Shown: piece by piece, positions 1-9,662 of the stretch
Numbering within the stretch: the first letter of the stretch is position 1
How the letters are laid out: every line of letters begins with the position of its first letter
Source of the DNA: Aurantiochytrium sp. KH105
Taxonomy: Eukaryota; Sar; Bigyra; Thraustochytrida; Thraustochytriidae
DNA: 64,000 nt
Assembly: GCA_003116975.1 (NCBI GenBank)
Contig: BGKB01000060.1
Coordinates: 219,208 to 283,207, forward strand
Direction of reading: 5' to 3'
Position numbers and translations under genes: made by a program
The notes under the pieces: generated by a model
The model's database searches: none
Seen by the model: the letters and a program-made list of their open reading frames with translations, nothing else
Told to the model about the DNA's origin: nothing

Positions 1-977
1 CTCGACAGGACAAGTCAGCACGCTCGTCGCGAGCCAGGCTTTCTGCGAGAGAACGCCGCAAGACAGCTACTGCAGTGCCATCCACAAACCAGGAACAAGA
101 AGAAGAGGAAGACATTGCACTCAACGAGTACGCCGCAAACTCGCCATCTTCCCCGGTAGCCGCAATCTCGCGCGCTCAGGTCACGCAAGGCGACGCTGCG
201 GTCGACTCGGACGGCGACGGAGAATTTGACGAGGAAGATCGACCTCGAGGACAATCCGTTGAAACTTATGCCACGAGTTTGGACAATGATGATCTGGCCG
301 ACGACGATGGGTATCAAACACGCACTGACGATGAGGAGGAGAATAACCTGACTCACAATCCCCGCGCGCCAACAGATGCGGACGCAGACTCGAGTCACGG
401 GGGTGATGCTCTGAGCGACAATGATGAGATCTTTCTCGATGGCGGGAATGATGAAATCGGTGCCGATGATCTGGATGCCAGCAGGGAGGAGGACGACGAC
501 CTCGAGCTGTCGGCCGCGCTCGAACCCACTTCTACTGCGAGTGAGAACCGCCTTCGGGATAGGCTTGTACAAGAGCGCGAGGAGCTCGCGCAAATGGAAG
601 CACGCATTGCAGCGGAGGAGGACAAGCTTTTGGACGCGCGAAGGCGCGAGCGCGAGGCAGATATTGATGCTGTTACGGACCTAAGCGAGCACGAACGGAT
701 TGATGGTGAGGAGAGCACCGCGGAGCGCGATGATCTTGCCGCACTGAGCGAGCAGGTTTTGCAAACGACCATTTCGGACGCTCTTCAGAACCTCGCTTCC
801 ACGTCCGAGGACAGTACGAATGGTCAACGAACAGTGAGCATTGATTATGCATCAAAGAAGAATGCCGGAAAGGAGAAGGAAGAGGAAGAGGAAGAGGGCG
901 ACTTGGACCTGGTGTTTGATCCAATTCTCGAATGCTACTTTTGCCCCAAGACCAACAAGTACTATAAGATGAAATGA
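1..977 (+). CDS. Acidic coiled-coil protein, 3' part only
   Basis: The reading frame is open from the left edge (frame of base 3), so the 5' end lies outside the window; the first in-frame GTG at 75 is not a convincing start. It ends in TGA at 975-977. About 325 residues are visible. They are rich in Asp and Glu, with a probable coiled coil around the stretch beginning RLRDRLVQEREELAQMEARI, and a short conserved-looking tail, FDPILECYFCPKTNKYYKMK. That tail resembles a single Y-x-x-x-T-x-x-YY motif as in OCRE-type repeats, but one motif is not enough to name a family. Function unknown. The next gene, on the other strand, ends 112 bases further on, so the two are convergent. Confidence 0.7.
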   Translation, partial: RQDKSARSSRARLSARERRKTATAVPSTNQEQEEEEDIALNEYAANSPSSPVAAISRAQVTQGDAAVDSDGDGEFDEEDRPRGQSVETYATSLDNDDLADDDGYQTRTDDEEENNLTHNPRAPTDADADSSHGGDALSDNDEIFLDGGNDEIGADDLDASREEDDDLELSAALEPTSTASENRLRDRLVQEREELAQMEARIAAEEDKLLDARRREREADIDAVTDLSEHERIDGEESTAERDDLAALSEQVLQTTISDALQNLASTSEDSTNGQRTVSIDYASKKNAGKEKEEEEEEGDLDLVFDPILECYFCPKTNKYYKMK

Positions 978-1089
978 AGCGGTTCGAAAGCAAGAAAAGA
1001 GGATCATCATACCTCCAAAAGGATATATAAATTGAGGGGTTGGGCTTTAGATTGAGAAAAAAATGTATGTGTTTTGTGCGATTCGTAGA

Positions 1090-2367
1090 TCATGCCTCGG
1101 GGAGCTCAATGTTTTTCTGAATCCACGGGTGCCGCAGAACCTCAAAGAGACTCAGACGGCGCTCGGCATGCTTGTGAAGAAGTCGGCGAATAAGATCCTT
1201 GGCCTCGCGACTGACATGGCTCGGAAATCGGTAGTCGAGCGTGCTGATCTTGCGAAAGGTGGCCTCATTGTCGGAGACGCAGCTTTGCGGCGTGGCGAGA
1301 AGACCGCTAAAGTGAGAACTGCCGGCAGGAGTGGTCATGTGACTGAATGGCGTGCCTGGCGCGCGCAGGGCGCCGGCGCTAGCCATCTCATCGCCTGGTG
1401 AAGGCTCGAATGGCGGGACGCCCACGAGAAGCTCGTACGCGAGAACGCCGACGGTCCAGTTGTCGACGGTCTCGTCGTAGGCCTTGCCTTTGACCATTTC
1501 GGGCGCAAGGTAGTCCAAGGTGCCGCACATTGTGGTTCTGCGGTTGCCGTGGTTGATGCTTGCAAGTCGATCATTCTCCTCAGAACTCGCGCTTATGCCG
1601 CCGCGCACGTGCAAACGCGCTGTGCTCATGTAGCCATTGTATCCACGTCGGTCATGGGCAGCCCAGCCGAAATCCGCGAGCTTGAGCAAGCCATCTTGAG
1701 AGAGCAGCAAGTTTTCTGGCTTCACGTCTCGGTGAATCACATTAAAGCTGTGGCAATAACTGAGGGCGCTCGCGAGCTGGGCAATGTAGGAAGCTGCCGT
1801 TTTTTCGTCGAATTTTCCCTCGGGCTGCTTCTTCATGACCTTGTACAGCTCGCCGCCAGCAGCGTATTCGAGAATAAGGTAGACGCGTTTTGGGTCGTAA
1901 AAGTAGCCAAAGAGCTGCAGGATGTTTGGGTGCTTGAGCCGCGAGTGAATTTCCACCTCTTGGCCGAGCTGAGAATACATGTCGTCGCGTTGAAGTTGCT
2001 CCTTGTCGAGGACTTTGAGTGCAACAATCTGTTTTGTACGCTTTACTTTTGCACGGTACACTATGCCGTACTTGCCGCGGCCCAGGGCCTTGCCGATTTC
2101 AAAGTCGCGCAAGTTCCAGCGGAGCATGCCGTCCGCGCACTTGCCGCGAGGATCCGAGGCCGCGTAGTAGCTTTCGGGTGCAGGTGCTAGAGGCTCCCTT
2201 GCGTTGGCAACAACTTGCGTCTGCTTTGCGTTTGCAGCGGTCTTGCTTGAGACCATCTCGCGTGACACGGGCGCTGCAGATGTCTTGCCAGACACCACGG
2301 CATCGCGCGTCGCAGCCTGCAGGGCCAGCGAGGATTGCGCCGCACTGCAAGACCGTTGGCGGTCCAT
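1090..2367 (-). CDS. Aurora-type Ser/Thr protein kinase with two loop insertions
   Basis: A 425-aa kinase, read from the ATG at 2367. The frame stays open upstream, with another ATG (MGNQTQ) at 2562, so the start is uncertain. The catalytic domain spans about residues 88-418. It has the glycine loop GRGKYG (96-101), ALK lysine (119), HRDVKPEN (212-219), DFGWAAHD (232-239) and an Aurora-like activation loop RRTTMCGTLDYLAPEM. Aurora kinases act in mitotic spindle and chromosome control. Two insertions are unusual for the family: about 35 residues between DFGW and RRTTMCG (roughly 240-275), and about 40 residues after PPFE (322-366). Neither shows clean GT-AG borders, so both are probably translated. 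PLK or AGC kinases fit less well because of the TLDYLAPE block. Confidence 0.85.
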   Translation of the reverse strand: MDRQRSCSAAQSSLALQAATRDAVVSGKTSAAPVSREMVSSKTAANAKQTQVVANAREPLAPAPESYYAASDPRGKCADGMLRWNLRDFEIGKALGRGKYGIVYRAKVKRTKQIVALKVLDKEQLQRDDMYSQLGQEVEIHSRLKHPNILQLFGYFYDPKRVYLILEYAAGGELYKVMKKQPEGKFDEKTAASYIAQLASALSYCHSFNVIHRDVKPENLLLSQDGLLKLADFGWAAHDRRGYNGYMSTARLHVRGGISASSEENDRLASINHGNRRTTMCGTLDYLAPEMVKGKAYDETVDNWTVGVLAYELLVGVPPFEPSPGDEMASAGALRAPGTPFSHMTTPAGSSHFSGLLATPQSCVSDNEATFRKISTLDYRFPSHVSREAKDLIRRLLHKHAERRLSLFEVLRHPWIQKNIELPEA

Positions 2368-2847
2368 GGTGGCCCCAACGAATGAATTGGGACGCGTCTC
2401 GACGCGACCGGTGCTACGACCAACCTTGCACGTCCGCGTGCGCGCGGGCGGAGAGGCGAGGTGAAGGAGGCAGAAGCAGCCAGCGGGGGGCGCCCGCCGT
2501 GCCTTGCCTCGCCCAAGCACGTCGCGCGCGAGTTCTGTGCGATTCTGGGTCTGGTTCCCCATGTTCGAGGGGCCTCCTTTGATCAGCCAGCAGGAAGAAG
2601 CTCGGCCAACTTCATAAAAGTCTCTGGAAAAGGCAATGAGAAAACGTGCACTGCACCACATCGCAACGATAGCGGAGGTGATTGCGAGCAAGAGGGGGTA
2701 AAGGCCCTCAAGGGAAATTACCAGATAAGTTCACGCGTGTACAGTCAATTTTCGTTCGTTGTAAGAAAAGAGAACTCTGAATGAATAAAGATTGACGAGA
2801 CATTGCTTCCGCAGCCGATCAATCGCGAGCTAGCTAGATGGGCAGGA
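2368..2847. other. Intergenic: 5' region of the Aurora gene and 3' region of the UBAC2-like gene
   Basis: No separate gene is seen. The Aurora reading frame stays open through the part nearest 2367, which may be 5' leader or an N-terminal extension starting at MGNQTQ (2562). Confidence 0.5.
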
Positions 2848-4120
2848 TTACATGAGCAAAGATTCGGTAGCGCGAGCCACATTGTTGTTACATCGGCGAA
2901 GAGCTTCCACGGCACTATCTCGGTCGAAGCCCATCTCCGTAAGTCGTGCAACGTCTTCTTCAGAGGGAGGGGCCACGGTCGCCTGGGGCTGAGGTGGCGC
3001 GGGCCCCCCAAAGCCGCCTCCGAAGCCGCCGCCTCCGAAGCCGCCGCCTCCAGCACCACCAAGAAATCCTGGTCCTGGAAGCAACTGGTCCATTTGATAT
3101 CCCTGGGCGTTTGTGCCGCGGTGCTGCTGCTGTTGCTGCTGCTGCATCTCCTGCCGCAACGCCTACGAAAATAACGAAGAGACCAAAAACCACGAGGTGA
3201 GCAGCCAGGCGGCCGAGAATGAGTCAGTCTTTGCATGCGAAAGCAAGCGCGCCAGTCAAAACATTTGCAAAGGGCAAAACTTACAGCAATCGTCGCGGGA
3301 TCCATGCCCATTCTTGCGTACGTCTCTTCTTCCCTGCGCGCGCGCGCTGCTGCAATCTCAGCGGGGCTGCGACTGGCAAAAAGAGGCGCGAGATAATCTT
3401 TACTGAATCGCACGAGGGGGTCAGGCCACGAGAATTTGTTAAAGGGCAGCTTGTCGCTGAGACACAGAAGTCCGCCAATCATGCCACAGCAGGCTGCAAT
3501 CGCAGACTGGTTGCCCTGCGCCAAGAGGAGTTGACTACCCCATAAATACATGAAGGACTTTTCCGAGAACTCGGCCCCGAGAAGGCGGTACTTTTGCAGC
3601 TTGGGTACGTAGACAAAGTAGTGAACAAAGAGAGCAAAGATGTAACTGTACGGCCCAATTGCAACCTGGCTCAGCTCGCGGTCATCAAAGCCCGGATTCA
3701 TGATGAGGACAGCCATTTGAAGCGTGATGGAGAGCAACGTGGACATGGTCGTGAACGAGAGGAAGCGCGCGGTGCCCATTCTGCGCTCGAACATTCTAAA
3801 CTGGTAAATGAGCCCCATACCCAGGACCAGCTCGCCAATGCCTCCAAAGACGAATTGTCCTGCCAAGACACGATGCAGTTGGACGCCGGAAAAGGCAGTC
3901 ACATCGTATCCAGTCCATGGGGCTGGGAGAGTGTACATGTTGGCAATGGATCCAAGTCCCACGGCGAAGAAGATTGCTTTGCTGGCCGGCGCCTGGTCTA
4001 CGCGTCGAAGAAAGTAAAAGCAATAAAGAAGGTCAGTTAACAGTTCGACAAGGGGGTGCGAGGCGACGTGGACGACGGAGACAAGCACTTACAAAAGTCA
4101 AACCATCCGGAAGACGCCAT
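2848..4120 (-). CDS. UBAC2-like rhomboid pseudoprotease with C-terminal UBA domain (3 exons)
   Basis: Three exons give 351 aa: 4093-4120, 3285-3997 and 2848-3162. Introns 3998-4092 and 3163-3284 both start GTAAGT and end TAG, and the joins restore MASSGWFDFYQAPASKA and DPATIAALRQEMQ in frame. The total of 1056 nt divides by three. The middle exon encodes a multi-pass membrane region with rhomboid/derlin-like features (GMGLIYQFRMFERRMG, as in UBAC2). The last exon encodes poly-Gln and Gly-rich linkers and then a UBA domain (EEDVARLTEMGFDRDSAVEALRR). Animal UBAC2 is an ER membrane protein linked to ERAD and lipid-droplet factor retention, so an ER ubiquitin-related role is inferred. No rhomboid GxSG/His dyad is visible, as expected for a pseudoprotease. 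Confidence 0.85.
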
Positions 4121-5364
4121 CGTCGCCTTCTCCGGGAGCCGTGCTGAGCCTCCACGTCAGAGATATTATCAAAACGAGGGAGAGCAATCTCTGTACAGAG
4201 AGCCGCTCCCAGGCTGGCCACCACCAAGCGGCGCCGCTCCAGAGCCCAGCGTGCGCAGCTTGCGCAGCGCTAGGCGAAGCAGGCCGCAGATAATGTCTCC
4301 GCCCGCCCTAGAAGGCGCGCCGCCGTCGATCGCGCACGCGGGCGGGCGCGGGTTTGTGGATCTGCGCTAGGGCCGCACGCAAGAACTATTTTTGTTGCTC
4401 TTCTCTTATTTTCATTTTCCTCAATCAAATCAATCTGACAGTGGGTAAATGCAGTATCGGCGATATCGCACTTGCGATGGCGCGAAGTCCGACTTTTTGC
4501 CGCGCAACCTTGACGCGGAAGCGAGTTATACGCGGCGCACAAGTGGGCTATTGGCGGTTCAAGTAGACAATGGTCGAAGTAAACAAGAACAAAAACCAAC
4601 CGAGACAATGGCAATGAGCCGCAGTCAAAGTCAGCCAGCAAGTCAACTAAATCAACTTTGAAACGCAAACGTTGGTTGCTCAGAGTGGTTATTCAAATTT
4701 GAATTCAAGTCCCCCAAAGCGCAGAGAAACCCAACTTTCCTCATCCAAACAACATCCAAATCAGGTTTCGATCCGCAGCCGAGTGCGTGCAGGTCGAGCT
4801 CGAGCCCGAGGCCGCCGCGCCACGCCAGCCCGCCCGCACGGCGAGGGAGCGCAGCGCGCGACGCGCGGCGAGCGCGGCCGGCGCGTACCCCGCGCGGCGC
4901 TCGCAGCCCGCCAGAGGAGAGGCCGAGCGAGGCTGGTCGCCAGGGAAGGGGGGGAAGGACGTGGTGGAAAACGCCAACGACCGCGCCCCCGCGCGACGGC
5001 GACGGCCTCTCCGTTCCTTCGCGCCTGTTGCGTGGCGCGCGCGCGGAGCGGAGGTGCCCACGGGGTCCCTTGGCACGCATCCCCCCGCGCCTCCCACGCC
5101 CCCACGGCGTGCGGATTGCAGACACCAGGGCCCGTGAGAGCGCGCGAGAGCGGCGGACCACTCGGGCTAGCTAGCAAGCTAAGGGCTTAGCTAGCTGGCC
5201 CCGTGTACACCTCGCTGGAGCAGACAGATCTCGCGAGCGGACGAGCCGCAAGAAACACCGCCTTGGCGAGCAGCGACGTGCAAGTAGTCATCCATCTGCT
5301 CACATAATTGCTGCAACGTAGCTTATCGGGAAAAGCAAAGCAAAGCAAAGCAAACACCCTCGAA
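4121..5364. other. Intergenic, divergent promoter region
   Basis: Lies between the divergent UBAC2-like (-) and F-box/CDK/cyclin (+) genes. The left part is moderately AT-rich and 4790-5130 is extremely GC-rich. A small palindromic GCTAGC-rich patch sits near 5165-5195. The open frames here are compositional and unlike any recognisable protein. Confidence 0.5.
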
Positions 5365-8307
5365 ATGGAGAACGCCAACAGCACCAGCGAGATTGCGAGC
5401 AACGGGAGCAGCATGGGGGGAAACAGCACCGCCGGCGGTGCCGCTGGCGGTAGCGGCAGCGGCGGCGGCGATGGCTCGGCATCTCCCCGCAATCAGCCCC
5501 TGCAAACAAACCCTCCCAAACCCGCGCGCGTCGTGGCAGATTCATTTTCCAGTCCAATGACGCAGAAACGCAAAATGATCGTGGCGCCGTCAAGGCTTGA
5601 TCTTGACGGCAAACGATCGCGATGGGAGGACGCAGCGCGCAAGTCGCGAAAGCGAGCAGTAAGCCTCGATGACCTCTTGACGGAGATCAAGATGGAAATC
5701 ATCTCTTATCTTGCCTTTGGAAGCCCTGGCTCGATCGAAGGCATCTGGGCCGCCTCCGTGACATGGAACCGTCTGTGCACAAGCGCGCGGTTCTGGAAAC
5801 AGTTTCCCTCCTTTGACTCGTCGGGCGTGATCCGGACAGCGTCGTTCCAGTACCTTGGGCTGAAGAACAAAGGCACGGAAGGCAACTGCTACAAGGTGAT
5901 GCACCGACGCTCGGGCCGTCTCTTTGCCATGAAACGCGCGCGCGTGTATCCCACGGGCGAGGGCGTCCCATACTATATGCTACGCGAGTTGGCGTTTTTG
6001 CAAGGATTACGACATCCGCACATTGCCACCGTCGAACGAATTTCGCTGGTGGACAACAAGCTGCACCTTTTCTTCAGCTACATGGAAAAGTCGCTCTTTG
6101 ATCTCATTAACCCTAACAATGACGCCGACGGCGGCAAGCCCTTGCCGCCGACGCTAATTCGGCGTTTCCTGTACCAAATATTGCAAGGCGTCGCGTTTTG
6201 CCACCAGCGCGGCGTCTTGCACCGCAACCTGAAACCCAAACATCTATTGGTGGACATTCCAGGCATCTCGAATTCGTCGCGCCGCTGTACTACGGTGCGG
6301 GAGGAGCGGGAGTCCATTTCCTACATTTTGGGTCTCACCGATAAGCGACCACCCCCCGTTGCGGAGATGGATACCGCGGGGGAGGAGATTGCAGGCCCGG
6401 AGAATGCCATGGATGACCATGTGTACGCTGAGCTTCTCACAGCCGCCGAAAGCGGGAGCATCCGCATTTCTGATTTTGCCCTGGTCCGCTCCACCTCGAT
6501 TCCGCTTCGCAATTATACTACAGAGGTCGTCACACTCTGGTATCGGTCTCCAGAAGTTCTCATGGGTGGCCGATACTTTGCTGCGGTGGATGTGTGGTCG
6601 GTGGGCTGCGTATTTGCAGAGATGATCCTTGGCAAGCCCTTATTTCCCGGTATTTGCGAGATCGATCAGCTTTTCCAGATCTTTCTCAAGCTCGGAACGC
6701 CGAACGAGTCGACCTGGGCAGGTTTTTCTGAACTGCCAAACTTTCAACCCGAGTTCCCACGCTGGCCGCGACGCTCTCTTAAGGTGCACGTACCCAATTT
6801 GGATGAGGACGGCGTCGATCTCATGACGCGAATGCTCGACGTGAACCCAAACCGCCGCATCACGGCCGAGGAAGCGCTGCAGCACCCCTACTTTGATCCG
6901 ATCCGGGCGCAGCCCAAGGCTCCAGATGTTGATGCTGCGCCGTCCACAGACCCCACGCCACGTGTCGGCCCCGGTCGCCCCGCGGAGGATGATGAATTCG
7001 GTCGCGTTGTCTCTGTGCCTGGCCAGGTGGACTTGAACTCATTAAGCTGGCATGACGCGGACACTGAGGAATTCAAGACAACGTGCTGGAAATACGCAGG
7101 CAAGATCGATCGACTCGCGCGCGAAGATCGCGGCGGTGCGCCGCGGCAAGGTCTCGACGACATGCTGTATCTAATTCGCTACTACCACTATCTCAAGGCG
7201 CTGGAAGCGGAAATGTTCCCCCTTGCAGATTACCTCGTCGAACCAGAAATGATGCCGGCCGCCGCAGAGGCTGGCGCCGGGCGAGGGGCAGTGGCAGCTG
7301 CCGGGGCCACTGGCGCAGTGGCTCCAGGCCAGGGACCGCAGCCTCGCGGAGGGCAGCAAGAAGAGCTCACTGGGCTTGCTCAGCTGCCTCCGGCCCAGAC
7401 GCAGCAAGGTCAGATGCAGGAACAGTTGGAACAGCTCCCGCCTGATCAGCGTCCACAGGGGGAGGAATTGGAGGAGGGCGCCGAGCAAGGCATGGGGGCG
7501 CTGGCGCGTACAATCGAAGAGCAGAACGCCACGAACATGCAAGCCAATCTGCAACCGCTGCATCGGTCGATGCTTGTAGACTGGCTTGTGGAGGTGATTG
7601 ACGTTTTTGACATGTCGGTGCGAAGTGTGTTCATGGCGGTCAATTACACGGATCGTTATCTTGCGAAGCAATTTGTACAGCGGAACCGCTTCCAGCTTCT
7701 TGGAGCCACCTGCCTGCATATTGCCTCCAAGTGCGAGGATGTTTCCTACATTGGTGTGGAAGACCTCGTTGTGTGCGCAGACAAAGTGTATGGCCCCGAG
7801 GACGTCTTGCGTCTTGAGGAGAAGGTCCTGAACACGCTCGACTTTCATATTTCCGTACCGACGGTGATCGACTTCTTGAACGTTTTTATTGTGCGGCTCA
7901 TGTACAGTTCCGGCGAAGACCAGAGCTGCACCGTGCTGGCCTCGGGAATTAGCGCGCTCCGGGAGATGCACGTGAGCAAGGAAGCCAAGGCCCTGGCTCA
8001 GTATCTTGCCGAGCTTTCGCTGCAGGAACACTTTTTCATTGCCCAAATGCCTTCATGCGTGGCGGCTGCGGCGCTCGGGTTTGCCCTTTTTCTCAAGGGT
8101 TTGCCCATTTATCCTGAGCGCTTTGAGGCTGTCACGGGCTATTCTCTCAAGGCGCTTCGTCCCTGCGTGGAGCGCCTCAGCAACGCCTTGCAAGATGCGC
8201 CCCTGCGTCCTAATTTGCACGTGATTTTGCGTCGTTACCAGCGCCCGCAGAACTTTTCCGTCGCGGTCACCTCGCTGACGCGGCCTCTGTACACCATGTT
8301 CGAGTGA
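5365..8307 (+). CDS. F-box / CDK-like (pseudo)kinase / cyclin fusion protein
   Basis: 980 aa from the ATG at 5365, preceded by an AAAG-rich leader. A low-complexity Gly/Ser N-terminus is followed by an F-box-like motif at about 99-150 (LLTEIKMEIISYL through ARFWKQF). A CDK-family kinase domain covers about 162-510. It has an AMKR lysine, a PSTAIRE-helix counterpart EGVPYYMLRELAFL, the T-loop YTTEVVTLWYRSPE and CDK signatures such as DVWSVGCVFAEM. A Gln/Ala/Gly-rich linker leads to an A/B-type cyclin fold from about 725 to the end (SMLVDWLVEVIDVFDM, LLGATCLHIASKCED). The catalytic loop reads HRNLKPKH (286-293) instead of HRDLKPQN, and DFG is DFA (370-372), so activity is probably lost or reduced. 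About 70 extra residues lie between these motifs. F-box plus cyclin recalls cyclin F, but with a CDK module in the same chain. An SCF adaptor or cell-cycle regulator role is inferred. Confidence 0.85.
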   Translation: MENANSTSEIASNGSSMGGNSTAGGAAGGSGSGGGDGSASPRNQPLQTNPPKPARVVADSFSSPMTQKRKMIVAPSRLDLDGKRSRWEDAARKSRKRAVSLDDLLTEIKMEIISYLAFGSPGSIEGIWAASVTWNRLCTSARFWKQFPSFDSSGVIRTASFQYLGLKNKGTEGNCYKVMHRRSGRLFAMKRARVYPTGEGVPYYMLRELAFLQGLRHPHIATVERISLVDNKLHLFFSYMEKSLFDLINPNNDADGGKPLPPTLIRRFLYQILQGVAFCHQRGVLHRNLKPKHLLVDIPGISNSSRRCTTVREERESISYILGLTDKRPPPVAEMDTAGEEIAGPENAMDDHVYAELLTAAESGSIRISDFALVRSTSIPLRNYTTEVVTLWYRSPEVLMGGRYFAAVDVWSVGCVFAEMILGKPLFPGICEIDQLFQIFLKLGTPNESTWAGFSELPNFQPEFPRWPRRSLKVHVPNLDEDGVDLMTRMLDVNPNRRITAEEALQHPYFDPIRAQPKAPDVDAAPSTDPTPRVGPGRPAEDDEFGRVVSVPGQVDLNSLSWHDADTEEFKTTCWKYAGKIDRLAREDRGGAPRQGLDDMLYLIRYYHYLKALEAEMFPLADYLVEPEMMPAAAEAGAGRGAVAAAGATGAVAPGQGPQPRGGQQEELTGLAQLPPAQTQQGQMQEQLEQLPPDQRPQGEELEEGAEQGMGALARTIEEQNATNMQANLQPLHRSMLVDWLVEVIDVFDMSVRSVFMAVNYTDRYLAKQFVQRNRFQLLGATCLHIASKCEDVSYIGVEDLVVCADKVYGPEDVLRLEEKVLNTLDFHISVPTVIDFLNVFIVRLMYSSGEDQSCTVLASGISALREMHVSKEAKALAQYLAELSLQEHFFIAQMPSCVAAAALGFALFLKGLPIYPERFEAVTGYSLKALRPCVERLSNALQDAPLRPNLHVILRRYQRPQNFSVAVTSLTRPLYTMFE

Positions 8308-8594
8308 GTGAGGGATGTTGGTTGTCGATTGAAACAGAAAGAAGAAAAAACACAAACAAAGAAACAAACAAAGAAACACAGAAAGCAAGCTTCATTTTAG
8401 AATAAAGTTCCATTTCCCTCTCTCTTGGACATCAAGAGGGCAAAGTGCTTTCGAGAATAGGAGCACGCGCCCGCATGATCCTCTTGCGAGCGCCGTAAGA
8501 GTCATCAACTCCAAGGAAGAAAAACTAAGAAGGGAGCTCTAAACCGTCACTCACTGTGAGGTCAGGTTAGGTCCGCAGTCAGAGAACATTAGCT
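8308..8594. other. Short intergenic spacer with a polyadenylation-like AATAAA
   Basis: 3' region of the fusion gene followed by the leader of the next. AATAAA occurs at 8401-8406, about 95 bases after the stop, in A-rich sequence. No gene is seen. Confidence 0.4.
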
Positions 8595-9662
8595 ATGGTG
8601 GACGCCGACTTTGATGCGCTCGTCCGCGACCTGCGCGCGCATGCGCAACCAGCGGCCCTAGGGCTCACTGTGCGCGACCTCGCGCCCGGCCGTAGACCAC
8701 GACCCTCGCGAAAACCTGCCGTGGAGGACGATGCGCAGGCTTTGCAAGGGACCAAGAACGACGAGGAGTTCGACTCTGGCGACGAGCATCATAACGACGT
8801 CCACTTTGGGGACGTCGCGCTGTACGTGTCAGGTGTTGAAGGCCACCCCGTTGGCACAGAAGATGGAGCCAGCGACACGGAAAGCAGGTTCTTCTTTGGA
8901 AAAGAGCGACGGGCGGCGCAACGCAAGCAGGTTAAGGACCACCACGCCAAGGCCCAGAACGCTCGCTCTGCTGACCAATTGAGCAGCTTGCGGCGGAAGA
9001 AGATGCAGAAAGAGCAGCCGCCTGCAGACGAGACCAAGCCGCCGCCACGAAAACGCGGTCGACGTAAAAAGGTACTTCCTCGCACAGAGATTGCAACCGA
9101 CGTTAGCGTCAGTCTAGACGCCGATGCCGCTGCACGCGCGCAAAAAGCTCTTGCGCAGCTTGCATCGCATAAAAGTGAAAAGGCATCGAGGAAAATCGAG
9201 CGCATGCAACGCAAGGCGCGCAAGAAGCTCAAGACTCTGGCGCGTCAAAGCGGAGTCAAGCCTCCTTCCTCGTCCTCCTCGTTGTTCTCCAAGTCGTCAT
9301 TCTCGATGGCCCAGGGAAAGACCGAGTCTTCCCAAAAAGTCGAGTCCCCGCGCACAGACGCGATCGCATTGATTCCATCCATTGCGGGTGCGCGCGCCCC
9401 GAGCGCGTCAATGTCAGGAATGTCAGCATTCCGCGCGCTTCGCCAGCAAGATCTCTTTGCATATTCCGTGCCGCTCGACTCCGACCAGGCCAAGCTAGCT
9501 TCGTCACAAAGTATCGGACACGAACAAGCTTCAAATCACGTCACCGCTGACGCCAGTGTCGACGATGATTTTGGTGATCTTTCTCTCTTTCAAGACGTCT
9601 CGCAGGCGCCTGGACGCCAGCGCCGACACTACCTTTTGGCCGATCGTCGCAACGGCGGATAA
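8595..9662 (+). CDS. Basic, disordered, probably nuclear protein of unknown function
   Basis: 355 aa from the ATG at 8595 to TAA at 9660-9662. No family was recognised. The N-terminus (MVDADFDALVRDLRAH) is helical-looking, followed by an acidic patch and then a block RFFFGKERRAAQRKQVKDHH that looks the most conserved. A strongly basic segment PPPRKRGRRKKVLP is a likely nuclear localisation signal, and a Lys/Arg-rich helix (SEKASRKIERMQRKARKKLK) follows. The C-terminal half is Ser-rich and probably disordered. Composition suggests an RNA- or chromatin-associated protein (inference only). Its last about 130 bases overlap, on the other strand, a weaker candidate coding segment. Confidence 0.65.
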   Translation: MVDADFDALVRDLRAHAQPAALGLTVRDLAPGRRPRPSRKPAVEDDAQALQGTKNDEEFDSGDEHHNDVHFGDVALYVSGVEGHPVGTEDGASDTESRFFFGKERRAAQRKQVKDHHAKAQNARSADQLSSLRRKKMQKEQPPADETKPPPRKRGRRKKVLPRTEIATDVSVSLDADAAARAQKALAQLASHKSEKASRKIERMQRKARKKLKTLARQSGVKPPSSSSSLFSKSSFSMAQGKTESSQKVESPRTDAIALIPSIAGARAPSASMSGMSAFRALRQQDLFAYSVPLDSDQAKLASSQSIGHEQASNHVTADASVDDDFGDLSLFQDVSQAPGRQRRHYLLADRRNGG

